Origin: Clostridium sp. | GTDB lineage: Bacteria; Bacillota; Clostridia; Lachnospirales; Lachnospiraceae | Direction of reading: 5' to 3' | Length of the DNA: 32,169 nt | NCBI GenBank assembly: GCA_023664385.1 | Contig: JAMPFU010000013.1 | Coordinates: forward strand, 48,050 to 80,218 | Part shown: piece after piece, positions 22,515 through 29,082 of the stretch | Layout: the number at the start of each line of letters is the position of its first letter | Numbering within the stretch: the first letter of the stretch is position 1 | The notes under the pieces: generated by a model | The model's database searches: none | What the model was told of the DNA's origin: nothing | Seen by the model: the letters and a program-made list of their open reading frames with translations, nothing else | Made by a program: the position numbers and the translations under genes

Positions 22515-22838
22515 TTAATTGTCTTTTACCGCTCCGAAAAGAATTTGCACAAAGTTTCTCCGTCCATACAGAATACGGACGATATAGACAATGCCGTTTT
22601 CCAATCGGTAAAAAGCCGTATAATTTCCACATACAAGAAAACGGTAATCGCTTTCCATATCAGTGACAGAGGAGAGTGGCGCACCACTTTCAGGAAAATC
22701 AGCAAGCATACGAATTCGTTTTGTAATTTTTGCAACCATATTTATTGCCGCTTGTTCATTGCAAAGCTCCTCAATAATATATGCCTTTGCCTGCTGCAAA
22801 TCGTTAATTGCTTCCGATGAAAATTGAATGTCAGCCAT
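22515..22838 (-). CDS. RelE/ParE-family toxin
   Basis: A 107-residue type II toxin of the RelE/ParE superfamily. It begins ADIQFSSEAINDLQQAKAYI and has the conserved helical middle AAINMVAKITKRIRMLADFPESGAPL. The C-terminal strands are YRFLVCGNYTAFYRLENGIVYIVRILYGRRNF, with Arg and Tyr residues typical of the fold. The pattern FPESGAPL and RxLxYGRRNF is closer to ParE/YoeB-like groups; the target (ribosome or gyrase) cannot be told. The ATG at 22838 overlaps the antitoxin stop codon (ATGGCTGA), so the two are translationally coupled in the usual antitoxin-first order. The next upstream gene is a truncated ORF6N gene. Confidence 0.92.
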   Translation of the reverse strand: MADIQFSSEAINDLQQAKAYIIEELCNEQAAINMVAKITKRIRMLADFPESGAPLSSVTDMESDYRFLVCGNYTAFYRLENGIVYIVRILYGRRNFVQILFGAVKDN

Positions 22839-23085
22839 TGGCAATACCTAACAGTTTCTCAACATCGGCAATATCCGTCCAGCCTTTTTCCTGTGCGGAT
22901 TTCTCACCTTTAGAAAGCTCACCCATCAGCTTAATCACAGCCCTTGTTTTTTCGTATTCCTCCATATCGACAATAGCATATCTACCTCTACCGTTTTTCG
23001 TCAGGAACACAGGCTCTCCCACGGCAATGTCACGCAAGACTTCCGTATAATTTCTTAAATCCGATACTGGCTTTATATTTGGCAT
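22831..23085 (-). CDS. Phd/YefM-family antitoxin
   Basis: An 84-residue antitoxin. The N-terminal DNA-binding part (PNIKPVSDLRNYTEVLRDIAVGEPVFLTKNG) and the RYAIVDMEEYEK strand match the Phd/YefM family. The C-terminal helix (ELSKGEKSAQEKGWTDIADVEKLLG) should wrap the toxin. AAGGAG lies 8 nt before the ATG. It starts only 14 nt after the end of the truncated ORF6N gene and probably represses its own operon. Confidence 0.93.
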   Translation of the reverse strand: MPNIKPVSDLRNYTEVLRDIAVGEPVFLTKNGRGRYAIVDMEEYEKTRAVIKLMGELSKGEKSAQEKGWTDIADVEKLLGIANG

Positions 23086-23099
23086 AGCATTCGCTCCTT

Positions 23100-23561
23100 T
23101 TAACTTGCTGTAATTATTATACCCTTATTTATCGTAAAATACAACAGCTTGATTGAGGCATTCATAATATTAATGCTCACTTGTATCGCTACATCACTTC
23201 TCAAAACAGCAGAAAGCATTGCAATCCCTTGTTCTGTAAAAACAAATGGTAAATATCGTCTGCCGCCCTTTTTTATTTTACTTTCAATTGAGGTCGCAAA
23301 TTGCGACCTCAAAGATTCTGTTTCGTCTGCAGTGAGTTGAAAACAAAATTCTTTTGGGAAACGTGCTATATTTCTTTTTACAGCTTCATTAAGCCTTTTC
23401 GTTTCCACCTGATACAACATGGCTAAATCACTATCTAACATAACCTGCTGATTGCGAACAACATAAATCATATTTTTTATATCAAATTGCGTTATTTCTA
23501 TGTGTGGCTCTTGAATACCCACATCCATATTTACTAAAGTCTTCTGTTTGGTATCTGTCAT
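23100..23561 (-). CDS. Truncated ORF6N-domain protein
   Basis: A 153-residue protein that keeps the ORF6N DNA-binding domain but loses the C-terminal region of its paralogue at 24065-25030. Its first ~140 residues align clearly (VTQFDIK-MIYVVRNQQVM and RRYLPFVFTEQGIAMLSAVL), then the sequence changes to an unrelated tail (LLYFTINKGIIITAS) and stops 14 nt before the antitoxin gene. The break suggests that the toxin-antitoxin module, or a deletion, removed the 3' part. ORF6N proteins are phage or mobile-element regulators. Palindromic site b lies inside this coding sequence and encodes LRSQFATS. Confidence 0.8.
   Translation of the reverse strand: MTDTKQKTLVNMDVGIQEPHIEITQFDIKNMIYVVRNQQVMLDSDLAMLYQVETKRLNEAVKRNIARFPKEFCFQLTADETESLRSQFATSIESKIKKGGRRYLPFVFTEQGIAMLSAVLRSDVAIQVSINIMNASIKLLYFTINKGIIITAS
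23288..23313. promoter_or_regulatory. CAAATTG-centred palindrome, site b (inside ORF6N coding sequence)
   Basis: TTGAGGTCGCAA and TTGCGACCTCAA form perfect 12-bp arms around a single A at 23300. On the minus strand it encodes the conserved peptide LRSQFATS of the ORF6N protein. Confidence 0.75.
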
Positions 23562-23656
23562 ATTTATCAGCCTTCCCCCTCATTTTTTACATTATCTTAT
23601 GTCCTCGCTTTTTACTTAACAAGATTTTCAATTTTCAACAAAGCGTTTAGAAAAAT

Positions 23657-23670
23657 TGGCAGAAATGCCA
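23657..23670 (-). terminator. Small hairpin with T-rich tail
   Basis: TGGCA and TGCCA with a 4-nt loop, followed by ATTTTTC on the minus strand. It sits between the truncated ORF6N gene and the tRNA fragment. It is weak; the rest of the 500-bp gap holds a terminator copy (23698-23730), the tRNA fragment and site c. Confidence 0.35.
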
Positions 23671-23697
23671 TCTTTGATTAACATTAGATATAAAAAA

Positions 23698-23730
23698 TAC
23701 CGAAAACTCTGAAGCACAGTATTTTCGGCA
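23698..23730 (-). terminator. Diverged copy of the tRNA-Arg terminator
   Basis: CCGAAAA (23700-23706) and TTTTCGG (23722-23728) with a T run on the minus strand. It follows the partial tRNA exactly as the intact terminator follows the complete tRNA, so it was duplicated together with it and then diverged. Confidence 0.7.
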
Positions 23731-23738
23731 TCTCTTAA

Positions 23739-23782
23739 AGCGTCGCTAAGAGGATTTGAACCTCCGACCTACCGCTTAGGAG
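23739..23782 (-). repeat. 44-bp duplication of the tRNA-Arg(CCU) 3' part (attachment site remnant)
   Basis: All 44 bases are identical to 25471-25514, which cover the anticodon arm's 3' side, variable region, T arm and acceptor 3' strand of the intact tRNA gene. Beyond it the similarity stops sharply. This is what a site-specific recombinase leaves at a tRNA target. With the intact tRNA it brackets about 1.7 kb. Confidence 0.9.
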
Positions 23783-24029
23783 TAGAACCATTTGCTAGTA
23801 GGCAGCGACCTCTTAGTGTTATCTAATCCCTGTAAATCCCTACCTTTCACGAATCACGAATGTTATCTCGTACCTCCGTGTGACTGCTGATTTTAAGGTG
23901 TTTTAGATGCTCCTTTTAACAGGCGATTAGCAAGGGGATTGAATTTTGGGAAATGGTATGCTGTAAAACTTTTCCCATTTCGTACCTGCATTTCACAACT
24001 AATGTTAAAATAGTTTAAACTGTTTGCTG

Positions 24030-24056
24030 TTTAAGGTCACAAATTGTGACCTTAAA
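24030..24056. promoter_or_regulatory. CAAATTG-centred palindrome, site c (3' of the ORF6N gene)
   Basis: TTTAAGGTCACAA and TTGTGACCTTAAA form perfect 13-bp arms around A24043, just after the stop codon of the gene at 24065. It might also act as a transcriptional end, but it lacks a T run. Confidence 0.75.
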
Positions 24057-24064
24057 GAAATCTC

Positions 24065-25030
24065 CTATTCTTCGGTTTCCAGTTCCAACCGCTGCAATAT
24101 GTCCTTGATAACTCCTTCATCTTGGATAAGATTGATTCCAAAACACTTTTTCCCTGCGTCTTTCAAGGATGCTCCTACATGATAGGCTGTCGTTCGGTCA
24201 AGAATCAAAAACCTGTCATGAAATACTTTTGTATATTTTACTTCCAATGTCGGATATTGTGCATTAAAATTCTCCACATCCGTTTTAGTCAGCTTTGTCC
24301 GTTTCAAGGTATATACCGTGACCGCCACATTTTCTTTTTTCTTGGAAAGAAGATTTAATGTCCCAACATCAACATATCCGTCTATTAGAGTAATCTCTTT
24401 GTCTGCTTTCTGGATAAGGCTGACAATCAGACTGAACGCATCATATATCTGCCCGTCAAAAAATACCTTTTGACTGGATTCCTCATGTTCGGATATGTAC
24501 TCAAAAACTCTCTCGAAACGCTCATCTGTTTCGGTTTGATAATTTATCTGACGGATTTCCATCGCATTTAAACGCTCATATAACAAAGATGTATTTGCCA
24601 TATACTTCCGCATTTCCACAAAAGTATCCATAATCCTGATACTTACTCGGATAGCGACATCACTTCGCAAAACAGCAGAAAGCATCGCTATCCCTTGTTC
24701 CGTAAACACGAATGGTAATTTTCTACGCCCGCCATATCCATTATCATCTTCCAAACTTGAAATCACAAATTGTGATTTCAAGTTTTCATATTCTTCTTTC
24801 GTAAGTTGAAAACGGAATTTTTCTGGAAATCTTGAAATATTACGCTTCGCTGCTTGGTTTAATGCTCTCGTTTCAACTTGATACAGCATTGCTAAATCGC
24901 TATCTATCATAACCTGTTGATTACGAACAACATAAATCATGCTTTTTATATCAAATTGAGTTACTTCGGTATGTGGCTCTTGAATATCTGTATTAACTTT
25001 TGTTAAGGCTTTCTGCTCGGTATCAGCCAT
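24065..25030 (-). CDS. ORF6N-domain protein with C-terminal phospholipase D-like domain
   Basis: A 321-residue protein. Residues ~24-115 form an ORF6N DNA-binding domain (IYVVRNQQVMIDSDLAMLY, ... FVFTEQGIAMLSAVLRS), common in phages and mobile elements. A coiled region follows, and residues ~185-315 contain a phospholipase D-like half-motif: His271 and Asp278 in HDRFLILDR, then GASLKDAG at 286-293. PLD-like domains of this type occur in nucleases, but activity is untested. AAAGGA precedes the ATG by 8 nt. Palindromes e and f lie directly upstream, d inside and c just after, so it may bind its own sites. It lies between the tRNA and its duplicated 3' part. Confidence 0.86.
   Translation of the reverse strand: MADTEQKALTKVNTDIQEPHTEVTQFDIKSMIYVVRNQQVMIDSDLAMLYQVETRALNQAAKRNISRFPEKFRFQLTKEEYENLKSQFVISSLEDDNGYGGRRKLPFVFTEQGIAMLSAVLRSDVAIRVSIRIMDTFVEMRKYMANTSLLYERLNAMEIRQINYQTETDERFERVFEYISEHEESSQKVFFDGQIYDAFSLIVSLIQKADKEITLIDGYVDVGTLNLLSKKKENVAVTVYTLKRTKLTKTDVENFNAQYPTLEVKYTKVFHDRFLILDRTTAYHVGASLKDAGKKCFGINLIQDEGVIKDILQRLELETEE
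24753..24785. promoter_or_regulatory. CAAATTG-centred palindrome, site d (inside ORF6N coding sequence)
   Basis: AAACTTGAAATCACAA and TTGTGATTTCAAGTTT form perfect 16-bp arms around A24769, the longest in the window. On the minus strand it encodes NLKSQFVIS, the position equal to site b in the paralogue. Confidence 0.75.
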
Positions 25031-25048
25031 ATCTACCGTCCTTTCTAT

Positions 25049-25077
25049 TTTTGAGGTGCCAATTTGTTACCTCAAAA
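25049..25077. promoter_or_regulatory. CAAATTG-centred palindrome, site e (ORF6N promoter region)
   Basis: Fourteen-base arms TTTTGAGGTGCCAA and TTGTTACCTCAAAA around T25063 with two mismatches. It ends just upstream of the ribosome binding site of the ORF6N gene, well placed for repression. Confidence 0.6.
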
Positions 25078-25087
25078 TCATCCGAAA

Positions 25088-25114
25088 CTTGAAGTCGCAA
25101 ATTGTGACTTCAAG
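25088..25114. promoter_or_regulatory. CAAATTG-centred palindrome, site f (ORF6N promoter region)
   Basis: CTTGAAGTCGCAA and TTGTGACTTCAAG around A25101 with one wobble mismatch. Its centre lies 38 bp from that of site e, close to four helical turns, so two bound dimers could interact. Confidence 0.65.
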
Positions 25115-25308
25115 ATTTTGCACTTCGTATATTTTTAAACTTGAATTTCCAAATCGGAATACAGAGTTTTATGTACGCTCATTGTTTGCCTTTATAATAT
25201 ATCATACATTTTCCTACGAAAATAGCCATAATCTTACTTTATACATAGACCATATTTATAGAAAAAGAGAACAAAAAAACTCTTTAAACAGGTAAATTCG
25301 CCTTTTTG

Positions 25309-25387
25309 ATTAGCAGGATTTTTAGCACGATTTTTGCTTCGATTAGCAGAAAACCATTTCTATTAGCAAAAACCGCTTCTGCTAATC
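25309..25387. repeat. Cluster of GATTAGCAG-type short repeats
   Basis: Five copies of (G/T)(A/T)TTAGCA(G/A/C) occur: 25309, 25321, 25341 and 25361 in direct orientation and one inverted at 25377-25387; another lies at 23925-23934 near the opposite end of the 1.7-kb segment. Spacings are near 10 or 20 bp. They could be arm-type recombinase sites of the element integrated at tRNA-Arg. Confidence 0.5.
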
Positions 25388-25427
25388 ACACATTGTTACG
25401 AGTTCAATTTCTCTTGGAAAATGAAAA

Positions 25428-25462
25428 ACACCGAAAACCTTGAAAAATCAATGTTTTCGGCG
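25428..25462 (-). terminator. tRNA-Arg terminator
   Basis: CCGAAAAC (25431-25438) and GTTTTCGG (25453-25460) with T run on the minus strand, 10 nt after the tRNA 3' end. Thirty bases are identical to the terminator at 22344-22373. Confidence 0.85.
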
Positions 25463-25472
25463 ATGTTTTTAG

Positions 25473-25546
25473 CGTCGCTAAGAGGATTTGAACCTCCGAC
25501 CTACCGCTTAGGAGGCGGTCGCTCTATCCAGCTGAGCTATAGCGAC
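25473..25546 (-). tRNA. tRNA-Arg (anticodon CCU)
   Basis: A 74-nt cloverleaf on the minus strand. The acceptor stem is GTCGCTA with TAGCGAC, the D arm contains AGCTCAGCTGGATAGAGC, and the anticodon stem ACCGC/GCGGT encloses CTCCTAA, giving anticodon CCT. The T arm is CGGAGGTTCAAATCCTC-type. The CCA end is not encoded. The gene is complete; its 3' 44 bases are duplicated at 23739-23782, marking it as an integration target. Confidence 0.97.
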
Positions 25547-25649
25547 AGTTACAAAACCTATATTTTATAAGAAAGTCTAAAACATACTCATACATTTTAA
25601 AATATTATAGCCTAAAAGTAAATAGAAAATTATTTTTTTATGTATTTTA

Positions 25650-25658
25650 TGGTATAAT
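25650..25658 (+). promoter_or_regulatory. Extended -10 promoter of the alanine racemase gene
   Basis: TGGTATAAT at 25650-25658 is a perfect -10 with a TG extension; no good -35 is present, as often for extended -10 promoters. The same string occurs at 16366-16374 and 16187-16195. Confidence 0.6.
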
Positions 25659-25661
25659 GTA

Positions 25662-25692
25662 GATGAAGCGTAGCGAAATCAAGTCGCACTGC
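25662..25692 (+). repeat. 31-bp repeat, copy 2 (GATGAAGCGTAGCGAAATC family)
   Basis: Matches 16232-16262 at 28 of 31 positions, beginning GATGAAGCGTAGCGAAATC and ending GCACTGC. It lies in the 5' leader of the racemase gene. Confidence 0.65.
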
Positions 25693-25735
25693 AACTTATT
25701 GTGTCACACACAACTCTACAATAAAGGAGATTCAC

Positions 25736-26845
25736 ATGGAACAAAACAATAACCTTGTTTTTGATAAACAGACAATTCTTAAAATTGATACTGCTGCCAT
25801 CGCACACAACATTAAAGCAATTAAAAAAAGAACCGACAAAAAAATCATTGCAGTTATTAAGGAAAACGGTTACGGCATGGGGCTCAAGGCTGAATATGAT
25901 TTATTAAAATCAAATGGTCTTGATTATTTTGCTGTAACAAACACTGCGGAGGCTCTTGCTTTAAGAAGCTTTGGCTGCAAGGAGACGGTTTTGCTTATGA
26001 CTCCCTCTATGTCATATGACGAAGCCCTCAAGCTGACTGAAGCTGACATTACCCTTGTCTGCGGCAGCATGAAGCAGCTAACTATACTCAAATCCGTTTA
26101 TGAAAAGACAAACAAAAAGCCTCATGTTCATATTGCGATAGATACAGGCATGGGACGTTTTGGTTTCTTTTGGAACAAAATACCTGACCTGTCAAACATA
26201 AACAACTACATTTGCGTTGATGGTTGCTACACGCACCTCCACGGCAAGCCGAAGCATTATGAACAGGACGTTAAAATACAGGCTGATAAATTCAAGGCTG
26301 CCATAAATACAATAAAGAGCCAAGGGATTGACACTGGCTTAAAGCATATAAGCAACTCGCAGGCAACCATGTTGTTAGGCGACTTGGGAATGGATGCGGT
26401 AAGATGTGGCTCTGCAATTATCGGGAAGCTGGGAATGGGAAACAACAAGCTTAAATGTGCAACATGGACAGAAGCACCGATATACCAGACAATGAAGCTG
26501 CCAAAGGGAAGTACGGTAGGCTACCTCGCAACCGTAAAATTAAAAAGAGATTCCCGGCTTGGCATAGTAAGAGCCGGACATGCCGATGGAATATTTTTAT
26601 CATACTCCGACATACCCGACCAGTTTTTCAGTGGAATCATTCATCTACTATCACTAAAGCTTCGCCCAAAGCATCACATCAGAACATTTATAATAAACGG
26701 TAAGCATGTACCTATCGTTGGATGTGCTGGTGTAGCTCATTTTACAATTGATTTAACGGACACGGATTTTAAAGAGGGGGATATGGTTCGCATAGAAACA
26801 AATCCTATTTTGGCACACCCTGCCATTCCAAGAGTCTTCATATAG
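25736..26845 (+). CDS. Divergent alanine racemase-family PLP enzyme
   Basis: A 369-residue fold-type III PLP enzyme related to Alr. PLP-side residues are kept: Lys42 (internal aldimine) and Tyr46 in VIKENGYGMG, Arg141 in DTGMGRFG, His167, Ser208 in SNSQAT and Arg223. The catalytic Tyr is present (Tyr263 in VGYLATV). Three substrate-pocket residues of classical alanine racemases are changed: GYADG reads GHADG (His282), the CMDQ motif is AGVAH (Val333 for Met), and the C-terminal Tyr before the VPR motif is replaced (HPAIPR). AAAGGAG lies 7 nt before the ATG. Likely an amino-acid racemase, but alanine specificity is uncertain; wall synthesis or a different D-amino acid are both possible. Confidence 0.85.
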   Translation: MEQNNNLVFDKQTILKIDTAAIAHNIKAIKKRTDKKIIAVIKENGYGMGLKAEYDLLKSNGLDYFAVTNTAEALALRSFGCKETVLLMTPSMSYDEALKLTEADITLVCGSMKQLTILKSVYEKTNKKPHVHIAIDTGMGRFGFFWNKIPDLSNINNYICVDGCYTHLHGKPKHYEQDVKIQADKFKAAINTIKSQGIDTGLKHISNSQATMLLGDLGMDAVRCGSAIIGKLGMGNNKLKCATWTEAPIYQTMKLPKGSTVGYLATVKLKRDSRLGIVRAGHADGIFLSYSDIPDQFFSGIIHLLSLKLRPKHHIRTFIINGKHVPIVGCAGVAHFTIDLTDTDFKEGDMVRIETNPILAHPAIPRVFI

Positions 26846-26847
26846 GT

Positions 26848-27723
26848 TTATATCCTCACATAACCCTGAAGCCAAACCTCGCCCCTGAAACGTCTGCCCT
26901 CAAGCGGCTCTCCCTGAAGGTCAAGCTCATTAATGCCTATATTTAATATAACCTCATTTGCCTCAACTAAAATATTATAAACATGCTCGTTTGTTATTTC
27001 ATTTGTAAGCTTTTCTACTTTAAGTATATTACCCAAAACCATATAATGGTCGCACTCAACGCCACATGGCATAAAGCTTGTATCTACAATTGAAAATATA
27101 TCCTCTTTTCTAATCCTTCCGCTCACTGAGGTGTAAGTATCCATCTCCTCCAGCGTAAGATTTTCAATTGCCTCCGTATCGCCGTTTTTTGCCGCAGCCA
27201 AAAGATTATTTCTAAATGCTTTCTGCTCCGCATCAAACCGCTTCTGCCGTTTGTCCCTGTGAACGCCAAGCAAAATTGTCGCATTGATTGAAAGTGCCGA
27301 CAGCTTAACATTTGAAAGGTGACGGTTAGAATAATTCAACCACTTGGATTTTGCATAATCAGCAATATTCTGCAAATAAAATATAAGCGTCATTCCCAGC
27401 CGATAATCCTCGCATACTCCCGCATATGACTCCTTATCCGTCTGCTTTTCAATTGTAATATCCTCATAGCTTGAAACTGTCGTGCCCTTAATGTACGGAT
27501 AATAATGCTCTATGGACAAAGCACCATTCACATCATATTCCCCTATCAGGGTTATGCCTATACCGGGACCAAAATCCTTCTCAAACTGAATAAGTGAAGT
27601 GTCAATGCTTATGGTTGTGATAATTTTTCGGTTCGGTCTTCTAAGCGCTTCATAATATACTTTTTCAAGCTGCTTTCTTGCCTTATACTGGCTAAAACCA
27701 ATTGCTCTCAGATATGAATGCAT
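26848..27723 (-). CDS. DUF3881 family protein
   Basis: A 291-residue soluble protein of the DUF3881 family, found in Clostridia with no assigned function. It starts MHSYLRAIGFSQYKARKQL and contains a YDVNGALSIEHYYPYIKG region. The middle is helical (RFDAEQKAFRNNLLAAAKNGDTEAIENLTLEEMDTY), followed by an INELDLQGEPLEGRRFRGEVWLQGYV end. The ATG at 27723 is chosen since AAAGGAG precedes it by 6 nt. It lies 78 nt downstream of serS and may be in the parA-parB-DUF4446-serS unit. It is convergent with the racemase gene, two bases apart at the stop codons. Confidence 0.8.
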   Translation of the reverse strand: MHSYLRAIGFSQYKARKQLEKVYYEALRRPNRKIITTISIDTSLIQFEKDFGPGIGITLIGEYDVNGALSIEHYYPYIKGTTVSSYEDITIEKQTDKESYAGVCEDYRLGMTLIFYLQNIADYAKSKWLNYSNRHLSNVKLSALSINATILLGVHRDKRQKRFDAEQKAFRNNLLAAAKNGDTEAIENLTLEEMDTYTSVSGRIRKEDIFSIVDTSFMPCGVECDHYMVLGNILKVEKLTNEITNEHVYNILVEANEVILNIGINELDLQGEPLEGRRFRGEVWLQGYVRI

Positions 27724-27801
27724 ATGCGTCTCCTTTCTCCAAAATTTTATGGTTACATGCTCATGAAACATCTGATATAAATGCTTATAACCTTCTCAAA
27801 G

Positions 27802-29082
27802 CTACTTCTTAATTATGCTCTTGCCACCCATGTACGGTCTTAAAACCTCAGGTATATTAATGCTTCCATCCTCATTTAGGTTATTTTCCAAAAATGCAAT
27901 CAGCATACGTGGCGGCGCAACAACCGTATTATTTAATGTATGTGCAAAATACTTTCCGTCCTTGCCCTTAACCCTTATTCTGAGCCTTCTTGCCTGAGCG
28001 TCCCCAAGATTGGAGCAGCTTCCAACCTCAAAATATTTTTTCTGACGAGGCGACCAAGCCTCAACATCATATGATTTAACCTTAAGGTCAGCCAAATCAC
28101 CGGAGCAGCACTCTATCGTCCTTACAGGAATGTCCATGGAACGGAACAAATCAACCGTATTTCTCCAAAGCTTGTGGAAATATTCCATGCTCTCCTCAGG
28201 CTTGCACACAACTATCATTTCCTGCTTCTCAAACTGATGGATTCTATATAAGCCTCGCTCCTCAATTCCATGCGCGCCCTTCTCTTTTCTAAAGCAAGGG
28301 GAATAGCTCGTAAGCGTATGCGGAAGCGTCTCCTCATCCACAATTGTATCAATATACTTTCCAATCATGGAATGTTCGCTTGTACCAATAAGATACAAAT
28401 CCTCACCCTCGATTTTGTACATCATGGCGTCCATCTCTGCAAAGCTCATAACTCCCGTTACAACATCGCTTCTAATCATAAACGGAGGAACACAGTAAGT
28501 AAAGCCTCTGTCAATCATAAAATCCCTTGCATAGGAAATAATTGCAGAATGAAGTCTTGCAATATCTCCCATAAGATAATAAAAGCCATTTCCTGCAACC
28601 TTACGGGCACTGTCAAGATCAACACCACTTAAATTTTCCATAATCTCCGTATGGTATGGAATTTCAAAATCCGGAACAACAGGTTCTCCAAATTTTTCAA
28701 GCTCCACATTTTCCGTATCATCCTTTCCAATCGGAACAGAAGCGTCAATGATATTTGGAATAACCATCATTATTTTTTTCAGCTTTTCTTTCACCTCAGG
28801 TTCAAGCTTCTCTAACTCGGCAAGTCTGCTTGCATTTTTTGCAACCTCTTTTTTCGCCTCCTCAGCTTCTTCCTTTTTACCCTGCGCCATAAATGCGCCT
28901 ATCTGCTTTGCAATGGAATTTTTCTTTGCCCTAAGGTCATCTGCCTCCTGCTGCAATGCCCTTGCCTGCTTATCAAGCACAATCACCTCATCCACAAGTG
29001 GAAGCTTGTCCTCCTGAAATTTCTTTTTAATATTTTCCTTAACGATATCAGGATTTTCTCTTACAAATTTAATGTCCAGCAT
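27802..29082 (-). CDS. serS: Seryl-tRNA synthetase
   Basis: Class II aminoacyl-tRNA synthetase charging tRNA-Ser. The 426-residue product has the N-terminal tRNA-binding coiled coil (residues ~30-100, rich in Lys, Glu and Ala), motif 2 FRKEKGAHGIEERGLYRIHQFEK and motif 3 ending VVAPPRMLIAFLEN. The serine-binding segment reads FEVGSCSNLGDAQARR where most bacterial enzymes have EISSCSNxxDFQARR, so it belongs to a variant subgroup. It is translationally close to DUF4446: its ATG follows GGGAGG that overlaps the end of that gene, with no space for a T-box leader. Expression is therefore from the parAB operon or an internal promoter. Confidence 0.96.
   Translation of the reverse strand: MLDIKFVRENPDIVKENIKKKFQEDKLPLVDEVIVLDKQARALQQEADDLRAKKNSIAKQIGAFMAQGKKEEAEEAKKEVAKNASRLAELEKLEPEVKEKLKKIMMVIPNIIDASVPIGKDDTENVELEKFGEPVVPDFEIPYHTEIMENLSGVDLDSARKVAGNGFYYLMGDIARLHSAIISYARDFMIDRGFTYCVPPFMIRSDVVTGVMSFAEMDAMMYKIEGEDLYLIGTSEHSMIGKYIDTIVDEETLPHTLTSYSPCFRKEKGAHGIEERGLYRIHQFEKQEMIVVCKPEESMEYFHKLWRNTVDLFRSMDIPVRTIECCSGDLADLKVKSYDVEAWSPRQKKYFEVGSCSNLGDAQARRLRIRVKGKDGKYFAHTLNNTVVAPPRMLIAFLENNLNEDGSINIPEVLRPYMGGKSIIKK

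Noticed and set aside
23739-23782. A second functional tRNA-Arg gene
   Set aside because: Only the 3' part is present; the D arm and 5' acceptor strand are replaced by unrelated sequence.
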